Below, one piece after another: positions 1 to 6,129 of a DNA stretch of 7,757 bases. Below the pieces are notes generated by a model that did no database searches, was not told the DNA's origin, and was given only the letters and a program-made list of their open reading frames with translations. Where the stretch lies: the NCBI GenBank assembly GCA_050296935.1, contig JBNKRV010000210.1, forward strand, positions 1-7,757. The letters run 5' to 3'. Within the stretch, counting starts at the first letter, position 1. Every line of letters starts with the position of its first letter. The position numbers and the translations under genes are program-made. The DNA comes from Saccharicrinis sp050296935. Its GTDB lineage: Bacteria; Bacteroidota; Bacteroidia; Bacteroidales; Marinilabiliaceae.

Positions 1-141
1 CAAATAGTCCAAGTGGGTTAATGTTTTTCATCATTGATAAATTTATAGTGTAAAAATACCATTTTTACAGCGTAAACAATCATCAAGTTATTAACAAACA
101 ACACATTATATCAACAAATAGTTTCTAGAGATACCCTTAAT
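1..141. other. Upstream stretch with N-terminal remnant of the A2M gene
   Basis: No complete gene is visible here. From 76 to 141 the frame of the following A2M fragment stays open and reads sensibly into it (it ends ...QQIVSRDTLN before the GTG at 142), so coding sequence probably extends left of that start. The same frame is closed by stops at 73-75, 46-48 and 19-21, and no ATG, GTG or TTG lies in frame between 76 and 141. Other frames are also short: one runs from the window edge to a TAA at 51-53. I infer that the true N-terminus, including any signal peptide, is lost or has been shifted out of frame near position 75. A perfect short inverted repeat lies at 49-69. Confidence 0.5.
49..69. 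repeat. Perfect 9-bp inverted repeat, 3-nt spacer
   Basis: TGTAAAAAT at 49-57 and ATTTTTACA at 61-69 are exact reverse complements around ACC. The arms are AT-rich and no T-tract follows, so an efficient intrinsic terminator is unlikely. It could be a protein-binding operator, a weak hairpin, or a scar near the point where the A2M gene loses its 5' end. Function is unknown. Confidence 0.5.
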
Positions 142-1107
142 GTGAGAAATGACTCCTTACATTTTGTTTTTAAAAGTTTAGGCAAGGAGATACCTATAAA
201 TAGTAAAATATCGGCTTATGATAAAAATGGAAACATATTATTTCAAGAGAATCACAAATTGCCTTGTATTATTCCTGTAAACTATCTGGCATCTTCCTAT
301 TTTGTAGAATCTGAAGAATGTATAGAGTATTTTGCAATGGATAGATTCATGCCTGAAATTTCCTTTGAAACAAGCAGAACAAACAATAATGTTGATATTG
401 AAGTAATTAATCCATCAGGTATCGGGTTTAACTATTTTGTTTATAAAAGAAACCGGGAGATTGTTAAAGGGTATACTCAAAAACTGGATACTTCAATAAG
501 GATGGGTAATACAAAAGGGTGTTTTATATCCTTAAATTATCAATGGGGAGGTGAACCATACGAAAAATCAATTGAGATTCCATTGTATAAAAAGCAATTA
601 AATGTTAATATTTCACAGCCTCAGGTGATTTATCCCGGACAAAAAACTGATATTAAGGTTAATGTTACTAATTATAAAAATAAACCAGTAGAAGGAGTTG
701 ATTTAACTGTATTTGGATTAACCAAGCAGTTTTCTTACACTCCTCCAACTTTAAATTATTATGGTAAAGATTATAAATCCAGAACGATGTTTAACAACTA
801 TATAATGGAGGGTGATAAGAATTTTGGTAAATCATCTCAGCTTAAACTAAATTATCAAAAATGGAGACCCATCATGTGTCTGGATACCATAACTTATTAT
901 CAATTTACAAGACCAGAAAAAGGGATTCACCAGGAATATATTACAGGTAAAGATAGTATTACGCAGTTTGCTCCTTATGTATTTGAAAATGGAGAATTCA
1001 AACAAGTACATTTTATATATGTTGACTACAAGCTGGTTTATTCCTCCATTAGCACCACAAATAACCCATATAGTTTTCAATGTAACGACGGATATCATAA
1101 AATTTGA
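142..1107 (+). CDS. N-terminal fragment of split alpha-2-macroglobulin family protein (MG domains); probable pseudogene part
   Basis: This 321-codon open frame encodes beta-rich macroglobulin (MG)-like domains of a Bacteroidota A2M family protein. Recognisable blocks are FNYFVYKRNREIVKGYT near residues 96-112, an MG-type strand pattern QPQVIYPGQKTDIKVNV at 159-175 followed by KPVEGVDLTVFGLTKQF, and QFAPYVFENG...VHFIYVDYKLVY near 275-300. A2M proteins of bacteria are large envelope or periplasmic proteins thought to trap proteases. The GTG at 142 is only the first permitted start codon; the similarity seems to begin further left, no signal peptide or lipobox is present and no ribosome-binding site is seen. 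The frame ends at TGA 1105-1107, directly abutting the next frame in the same phase. It is therefore best read as the 5' part of one gene broken by a nonsense codon and also lacking its N-terminus. A stable secreted product from this piece alone is unlikely. Confidence 0.75.
   Translation: MRNDSLHFVFKSLGKEIPINSKISAYDKNGNILFQENHKLPCIIPVNYLASSYFVESEECIEYFAMDRFMPEISFETSRTNNNVDIEVINPSGIGFNYFVYKRNREIVKGYTQKLDTSIRMGNTKGCFISLNYQWGGEPYEKSIEIPLYKKQLNVNISQPQVIYPGQKTDIKVNVTNYKNKPVEGVDLTVFGLTKQFSYTPPTLNYYGKDYKSRTMFNNYIMEGDKNFGKSSQLKLNYQKWRPIMCLDTITYYQFTRPEKGIHQEYITGKDSITQFAPYVFENGEFKQVHFIYVDYKLVYSSISTTNNPYSFQCNDGYHKI
1105..1107 (+). other. In-frame TGA splitting the A2M gene (probable nonsense mutation)
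   Basis: TGA is the only interruption between two same-phase frames of 321 and 1185 codons. The flanking peptide reads ...CNDGYHKI-stop-LRTSCNDITVDS..., which from memory of the family looks like one continuous segment (GYH-x-I-x-LRT). A single base change from CGA, AGA or GGA would create it. TGA also appears to be a real stop here: the same gene ends with TGA at 4663-4665 at the expected C-terminus, and tryptophan is encoded by TGG throughout. No ribosome-binding site precedes the TTG at 1108, so efficient restart is not supported. Confidence 0.8.
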
Positions 1108-4100
1108 TTGAGAACTTCTTGTAATGATATTACAGTTGATTCGGTTTATTTCAGAAAGGGGTATAAAAACCTGTTTTCTATTAATCCGACAAATACAAAT
1201 CAGCAGATTTCGTCTTCCAATATTTCTTCATCATTATCATACAATGAAAAGAAATTGTTGAATAATAAATTTGCAAAATTTAATACCTCAAAATATTATG
1301 GATTAGTTTATTTAAAGCAAGATAGTAGTATTCATATTATCAGTGGAAATATATCCTCAAATAGAAATTATTACTCACGATTTGGTTCGTCAGTAATTGC
1401 AGGTCCGTTTAATAACAACGATTTAGAGTATGTATCAAAAAATTACTTTACTACCGGGTTTGAGTTTGAGCCTTCCTATGAATATTTTATAGATGCACAC
1501 AAAATAAAAATGAAAACACATGATAATTTCTGGGGTGATATATCCTTTAGCAATAATTCAAAAATTCCCTCTTACAATGATATGGTGCTTACCATAAAAG
1601 ATATAAATCATATTGGAGAAGAGATGGAGTATAGAAAAACACAGCAATATGTCCAGTATAATAATCCATATATAACCCAAAAGGGAAATGGATGTATAGG
1701 TATTCAATATGAAAAATCAGAGCATTTAAAAGATCATCATATTTTTATCAAAAATATTTTGGTGTTTAAAGACGATAATCCTTTGTTTATGCGGATTTAT
1801 CCTGCCGATACCAGGAAAATACAGGATTTAACCCCCGGAAGCTATCGTTTATTTATTTCCATGAATGATGGATCTTACTATCAAATGAAAGATATTTCAG
1901 CTAAAGCTAACGGAATTAATATATACCAATGTCATGAACCGGATTCTTTATTAAAAGATACTACTTCAGATAAAATTGCAATGCTGATTGCTGAAAAATG
2001 GACATCAAGTGATTATTTTGAATCTAAACCTTCTCAAAAATGGGAGTCGGAAATTGAAATCAGAAATACCTTTCATAAGGCACAACAAGACTACTCTGTA
2101 TCCAGAACAATCCATGGTAACATTGTTGATGAATCAGGAGAAGCGATTCCAGGCGCAACTGTAGTATTAAAAGGTACATCAATCGGAACTATTACCGATT
2201 TGGAAGGTAACTATCAATTGGATGTCCCCGAGGGTTCTTGGGAATTGGAAGTGTCTTTTATTGGTTACGAAAGTGTTATAATACCGTTAAGTTATTCTGA
2301 TGAGATTAATGCATCATTAACTGCCAGTAAACTAGCACTTGATGAAGTAGTTGTAATAGGATATGGTGTTCAAAATAAAAGTTGTGTTACAGGAAGTGTA
2401 ACTAGTGTTAATTCAGCTCTATCAGGTAGAGTTGCAGGCGTACAATTAGTTCAAAGTAGGTCTGGATCTCCAAATTCTATAACGATAAGAGGAATAAAGT
2501 CAAATGATAACAAAGTTAAACCATTAATTATTGTGGATGGAGTGCCGGTTGTGGATGATTATAGTGATATAGATCCGTCATTAATAGACAATCTGGAGGT
2601 ATTGAAAGCAGATGTTGCTACTTCTATTTATGGAAGTAGTGCAGCAAATGGTGCTATTCTAATTACAACCAGGGAAGGAAAGGGGATACCTGGTTTGACA
2701 CAACGTAACGATATTCAAGTTCCGTTTCAGTTGGCTAGTAAAAGCAGTATCAGAAGTAATTTTTCGGATATGGCCTATTGGCAACCTAACCTGGTTACCA
2801 ATAGCAACGGAGAAGCAACATTTAACACTACATTTCCCGATGATATAACCAGTTGGAGAACCTTTGCATTGGCAATGGGGCCACATAAAACAACAGGTCA
2901 GGTTCAGGCTGAGGTCAAATCTTTTAAACCATTATCGGCACAGTTAATGGTTCCGCGTTTTTTAACTCAAGGAGATTCTGTTATTCTAATAGGAAAATCA
3001 TTGAATTATATAGATGATTCAATAATGGTGGAAACATCATACCAAATTGATAGTATTCAGGCAGGAATCTGGACAAGGCAAATTGACAGAGTTAGAGTTG
3101 ATTCTTTACCGCTTGTTGTAAATAATGTGGATAGTGTATCTATTACATATTCGTTAAAACGGGAAAACGGATATTTTGATGGTGAGAAACGTAATATACC
3201 AGTTGTTGCCAAAGGAGTAGAAGAGGTAGATGGGGAGTTTTTTACATTGAATACGGATACAACAATACAAATCACTATACCTGAAAAATGTAAAAGCGGT
3301 TTAGTGTATATCGAATCTAATCCGCTGAATATTTTCTTAAAGGAAAGTAGTCACTTACGTAGTTATAAACATTTATGTAACGAACAGGCTTCCTCAAAAT
3401 TGATTGCTCTGTTGAATGAAGAAATGATATATAAATATCTTAAGAAGGAGTTTAAGTATAAAGATGATATCAATAAACTTATTACCAGGTTAGAAAATAG
3501 TACAAATGGCGAAGGTTTATGGGGCTGGTGGAAAGATCAGGAAACATACTGGTGGATTACACAACATGTGGTTGTAGCATTAGAAAAGGCCAGAAATGCA
3601 GGTTATAAGGTAACTATAAATCACGAACCTGTAATTTATTCATTGGTTAATAGTTATCAATCGGTTAAAAACAGCATTCAAAAATTACAGATTTTAAAAG
3701 TTCTTGAGACTTTAAATGCAAAGGTCGATTTTAAAACGATGATAGAAGAATTGAATGACTCAACATTCACCAGAACTGATTCCATTAAGCTGGGAATTCT
3801 TAAACTTAAATTAAATATCCCTTTCGATGTTACACCTTTTGTAAAAAACAGAAAGGAAACTTTATATGGTAGTTATTATTGGGGAGTTCAGGCAAAATCT
3901 CTTTTTTATGGTAGTATACATGAAACATTGTTAATGTATAAATTGCTGAAAATAAATGGAGGTTATGAGGAATGGCTGCCTGAAATCCGTAATTTCTTTT
4001 TTGAAAAGAGAAAAGAAACAGGTTGGAGGAATACTTATGAATCTGCATTAATAATGGATTGTCTTATTCCTGATGAATTGAAACTAAATGCAATCAATAA

Positions 4101-4665
4101 AAAAAACGAGTTATTTATCACTAAAGCTGATGAAAAAGTAAAAATTGAAGAGTTTCCATTCTCAATGGATATAAAATCAAACAAATCTATTACTGTCGAA
4201 AAAATGGGTAATCAGGTTGTATTTATGGGATGGAACAGTAGATCTTTTAATGAAAATCCGGTTGTTAAGGATGAGTTTTTTGGTTTGCAATCCCACTTTG
4301 AAAAAGAGAATGAAGTTATTGATTCATTGGTTGCGGGTGAGAGGGTAAATATGATAGTTGATATTACAGTTCAGAAAAAATCAGACTATCTGATGCTTGA
4401 AATACCTATCCCGTCCGTATGTTCTTATTACAATAAACCATCACATCAATACAATGAGGCGCACCGTGAATATTTTAAAGATAAAGTATATGTGTATTAT
4501 AACTCTTTACATGAAGGAAAATATAGCATATCATTAGAACTAGTTCCCAGGTACAGTGGTAAAATAAATTTAAATCCGGCACGAATGGAACAGATGTACT
4601 TTCCTGTTTTCTATGGAAATAATGCAATAAAAACAGTTCCGGTTATTAGTTCAAAAGAAAAGTGA
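1108..4665 (+). CDS. C-terminal part of alpha-2-macroglobulin family protein with embedded SusC-like CarboxypepD_reg and TonB plug domains
   Basis: Residues below are numbered from the TTG at 1108. Residues 1 to about 330 continue the MG-like domains. Residues 334-410 form a carboxypeptidase-regulatory-like domain (IHGNIVDESGEAIPGATV, then LEVSFIGYESV). DEVVVIGYG at 412-420 is the SusC-type linker or TonB-box-like region. Residues 421-526 form a TonB receptor plug (SGRVAGVQL, PLIIVDGVPVVDD, SIYGSSAANGAILITT). About 548-640 is the conserved A2M domain (NFSDMAYWQPNL, PDDITSWRTFALAMG). A thioester-type helical domain follows with C757-N-E-Q760, matching the CxEQ thioester consensus, then GLWGWWKDQETYWW. 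The C-terminal receptor-binding-like domain ends in NPARMEQMYFPVFYG. No 22-strand TonB receptor barrel is present. TTG 1108 is not a convincing start: it directly follows the in-frame TGA and has no ribosome-binding site; the next ATG checked is at 1510. The C-terminal half shows no further lesion. It is probably a recently inactivated gene, unless the stop is suppressed. Confidence 0.85.
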   Translation: MRTSCNDITVDSVYFRKGYKNLFSINPTNTNQQISSSNISSSLSYNEKKLLNNKFAKFNTSKYYGLVYLKQDSSIHIISGNISSNRNYYSRFGSSVIAGPFNNNDLEYVSKNYFTTGFEFEPSYEYFIDAHKIKMKTHDNFWGDISFSNNSKIPSYNDMVLTIKDINHIGEEMEYRKTQQYVQYNNPYITQKGNGCIGIQYEKSEHLKDHHIFIKNILVFKDDNPLFMRIYPADTRKIQDLTPGSYRLFISMNDGSYYQMKDISAKANGINIYQCHEPDSLLKDTTSDKIAMLIAEKWTSSDYFESKPSQKWESEIEIRNTFHKAQQDYSVSRTIHGNIVDESGEAIPGATVVLKGTSIGTITDLEGNYQLDVPEGSWELEVSFIGYESVIIPLSYSDEINASLTASKLALDEVVVIGYGVQNKSCVTGSVTSVNSALSGRVAGVQLVQSRSGSPNSITIRGIKSNDNKVKPLIIVDGVPVVDDYSDIDPSLIDNLEVLKADVATSIYGSSAANGAILITTREGKGIPGLTQRNDIQVPFQLASKSSIRSNFSDMAYWQPNLVTNSNGEATFNTTFPDDITSWRTFALAMGPHKTTGQVQAEVKSFKPLSAQLMVPRFLTQGDSVILIGKSLNYIDDSIMVETSYQIDSIQAGIWTRQIDRVRVDSLPLVVNNVDSVSITYSLKRENGYFDGEKRNIPVVAKGVEEVDGEFFTLNTDTTIQITIPEKCKSGLVYIESNPLNIFLKESSHLRSYKHLCNEQASSKLIALLNEEMIYKYLKKEFKYKDDINKLITRLENSTNGEGLWGWWKDQETYWWITQHVVVALEKARNAGYKVTINHEPVIYSLVNSYQSVKNSIQKLQILKVLETLNAKVDFKTMIEELNDSTFTRTDSIKLGILKLKLNIPFDVTPFVKNRKETLYGSYYWGVQAKSLFYGSIHETLLMYKLLKINGGYEEWLPEIRNFFFEKRKETGWRNTYESALIMDCLIPDELKLNAINKKNELFITKADEKVKIEEFPFSMDIKSNKSITVEKMGNQVVFMGWNSRSFNENPVVKDEFFGLQSHFEKENEVIDSLVAGERVNMIVDITVQKKSDYLMLEIPIPSVCSYYNKPSHQYNEAHREYFKDKVYVYYNSLHEGKYSISLELVPRYSGKINLNPARMEQMYFPVFYGNNAIKTVPVISSKEK

Positions 4666-4807
4666 AAGCATACATTTTTTACTTACCAGGCACTTGAACT
4701 TTTAATTAGAGAAAGTATTGAGCTAATATCTTTATTACCGATTAAATTAATAAATGATTATAATTGTAGTCAACAGACTATTCATAAACTAAAATGATAT
4801 ACAAACT
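4666..4807. other. Intergenic region before the TerB-like gene
   Basis: No gene is supported here. The A2M frame remains open for 43 more codons after its TGA, but the peptide has no recognised motif and the A2M C-terminus already looks complete. TATAATTG at 4759-4766 matches the Bacteroidota -7 element TAnnTTTG at all but one position, but no TTG element sits at the usual distance upstream, so it is only a weak promoter candidate for the next gene. A small inverted repeat (TAGTC-AACA-GACTA, 4767-4780) lies between it and the start codon. No terminator for the A2M gene is visible. Confidence 0.4.
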
Positions 4808-5203
4808 ATGAAGAAAATTGATAAACTTTACGAAGTAATGGGCGAGTTGCTTTATGCTGTTGCGATGGCAGATGGAGTTATTCAACCGGAAGAAAAGGAA
4901 GCTTTAAAAAAATTATTAAACAATCACGTTTCAGGCACTGATATTCTCTGGTCATTTGAATACGAAGAATCGAGAAAAAGTAGTATTGAAGAAACATACA
5001 ATAAGGTTATTAACTTTTGTCACAGTTATGGACCAGCTCCGCAATATGATGAGTTTATAAAAGCTATGAATGTAATTGCAGAAGCTTCCAATGGCATTGA
5101 GGATAAAGAATCAGCAATCATCAATTCCTTTTCCAAGGATCTTATGGAAAGGTTTCAGAGTGATATAGATAAATTGAGGGTTTTTGAAGATGATATGGAA
5201 TAG
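4808..5203 (+). CDS. TerB-like (tellurite resistance TerB family) helical protein
   Basis: The product is a 131-residue, mostly helical, acidic, soluble protein with no signal peptide or membrane segment. MGELLYAVAMADGVIQPEEKEALKK (about residues 11-35) is the characteristic TerB-type helix with the acidic ADGxIxPEE loop at 21-29. A second copy of the pattern appears as IAEASNGIEDKES at about 90-102. TerB-fold domains have paired helices with conserved acidic residues proposed to bind metal; they occur in tellurite and stress clusters and as lone cytoplasmic proteins whose role is mostly unknown. No other ter gene (TerC, TerD, TerZ) is present, so the name reflects fold rather than proven tellurite resistance. 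The gene stands alone, 142 bp after the A2M frame, and is closed by a strong terminator. The ATG at 4808 puts the helix near the N-terminus, as expected; the upstream region has no clear Shine-Dalgarno site, which is common in Bacteroidota. Confidence 0.8.
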   Translation: MKKIDKLYEVMGELLYAVAMADGVIQPEEKEALKKLLNNHVSGTDILWSFEYEESRKSSIEETYNKVINFCHSYGPAPQYDEFIKAMNVIAEASNGIEDKESAIINSFSKDLMERFQSDIDKLRVFEDDME

Positions 5204-5229
5204 TTATCTTCTATTGTTTAAATAGTAAT

Positions 5230-5259
5230 GGCCAACGAAGTTTCTCCGTTGGCTTTTTT
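5230..5259 (+). terminator. Intrinsic terminator after the TerB-like gene
   Basis: GCCAACG at 5231-5237 pairs exactly with CGTTGGC at 5247-5253. Two further inner pairs (AG with CT) sit beyond one mismatch and close a TTT loop. Six Ts follow at 5254-5259. This is a GC-rich stem in an AT-rich background, 27 bp after the TerB-like stop codon. It should end that transcript and so separates it from the glycosyltransferase pair. Confidence 0.85.
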
Positions 5260-5319
5260 ATAAATTAAAGGTAATTGACTTAACAAATAAAAATCGGATT
5301 CAATTTTCAAATGATTTGC

Positions 5320-5327
5320 TACTTTTG
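5320..5327 (+). promoter_or_regulatory. Candidate Bacteroidota -7 promoter element for the glycosyltransferase pair
   Basis: TACTTTTG is an exact match to the Bacteroidota sigma-ABfr -7 consensus TAnnTTTG. It lies downstream of the terminator and 64 bp ahead of the ATG at 5392, a reasonable 5' leader length. A matching TTG element about 20 bp further upstream is not evident, so this is a half-supported call. Confidence 0.4.
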
Positions 5328-5391
5328 TTTTCACAAAAATAAAGTGCTTTATCAAGTATATGGAGCATAGGAATTTGTTAAGATTTAAAAT

Positions 5392-6129
5392 ATGGATGAA
5401 AATGTTGCTATAGTAGTACCATGTTACAATGAATTTAAACGGTTACCGAAAGAAGATTTCATCCGTTTTTTGAATGAGACTAGCCAGTGTAAAATCATAT
5501 TTTCCGATGATGGTTCTACGGATCAGACAGTTCAGTTACTCAATGAAATAAAATCCGTTGCTCCCGAAAGAGTTTTTATCCATTCATTAAAACAAAATTC
5601 GGGCAAGGCTATGGCTGTGCGTAGTGGGGTGCTGTTTTGTTATGAGAATAATATTGAATTTGATAAAGTTGCATTTCTGGATTCTGATTTGGCAACATCT
5701 TTACAAGAGTGCATAAAGATTAGTCGAAGAATTAAAAAGAATGTTGTTTTTGCATTCGGTTCGAGAATTCAGAAAATAGACAACCGTATTGATCGTAAAT
5801 TATATCGTCATTTAATCGGAAGGATTATTGCTACAGTCATCTCAATTATTTTAGATATGCAAGTGTATGATACCCAGTGTGGATGTAAAATATTCAAGCG
5901 TGAATTAGCACTTGAGATATTTAAAGAATCCTTTATTTCTAAATGGCTATTTGATGTAGAATTATTTTTTAGAATTAAGCATATCTTTAATGGAAATGAA
6001 ATTAAAGAATTAGCACGGGAAATACCACTTAAATCCTGGATAGATAAAGATGAATCAAAAGTTAAATTTTCTTATTCACTAAAACTCTGGATCGATTTAT
6101 ATCGAATAAACAAAAAATACAATGACTAA
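5392..6129 (+). CDS. Family 2 glycosyltransferase, polyprenyl/dolichyl-phosphate sugar synthase type
   Basis: This 245-residue enzyme is predicted to transfer a sugar from a nucleotide-sugar to a polyprenyl phosphate on the cytoplasmic face of the inner membrane. Visible motifs are VPCYNE at residues 9-14, the nucleotide-binding DDGSTD at 39-44, NSGKAMAVRSG at 69-79, the metal-binding DXD as DSDLAT at 97-102, DTQCGCKIFK at 160-169 and WLFDVELFFR at 185-194. This order is typical of dolichyl-phosphate beta-glucosyltransferase and related dolichyl-phosphate mannose synthase-like GT2 enzymes. The hydrophobic stretch at about 143-156 is a family-typical membrane-associating helix; there is no C-terminal transmembrane pair of the ArnC/GtrB kind. 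The ATG at 5392 places the first beta strand at the N-terminus. The stop overlaps the next start by 8 bp, and that downstream gene encodes a GT-C enzyme that would use the lipid-linked sugar. The sugar (glucose, mannose or other) cannot be told from sequence. Confidence 0.88.
   Translation: MDENVAIVVPCYNEFKRLPKEDFIRFLNETSQCKIIFSDDGSTDQTVQLLNEIKSVAPERVFIHSLKQNSGKAMAVRSGVLFCYENNIEFDKVAFLDSDLATSLQECIKISRRIKKNVVFAFGSRIQKIDNRIDRKLYRHLIGRIIATVISIILDMQVYDTQCGCKIFKRELALEIFKESFISKWLFDVELFFRIKHIFNGNEIKELAREIPLKSWIDKDESKVKFSYSLKLWIDLYRINKKYND

Noticed and set aside
847..1098. Minus-strand frame opposite the 5' A2M fragment
   Set aside because: It is an antisense shadow of clear MG-domain coding sequence with no recognised motif.
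1105..1134. UGA read as selenocysteine, with the small palindrome TGTAAT-GAT-ATTACA (1120-1134) as a SECIS-like hairpin
   Set aside because: The stem is only six AT-rich pairs and lacks the bacterial SECIS loop features. The family position looks like a basic residue rather than cysteine, and no selenoprotein of the A2M type is known to me.
2659..3275. Minus-strand open frames inside the A2M gene (2659-2886, 3057-3275)
   Set aside because: They lie opposite strongly conserved plug and A2M coding sequence, encode no recognisable protein and have no promoter or start context.
4727..4734. TATCTTTA as a promoter -7 element for the TerB-like gene
   Set aside because: It lacks the final G of TAnnTTTG and has no TTG element at the normal distance upstream.
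4666..4797. 43 more open codons in frame after the A2M stop, as a C-terminal extension by readthrough
   Set aside because: The protein already ends with the usual A2M C-terminal block (NPARMEQMYFPVFYG). The extra peptide has no recognised motif, and an open run of this length is not rare enough to count.
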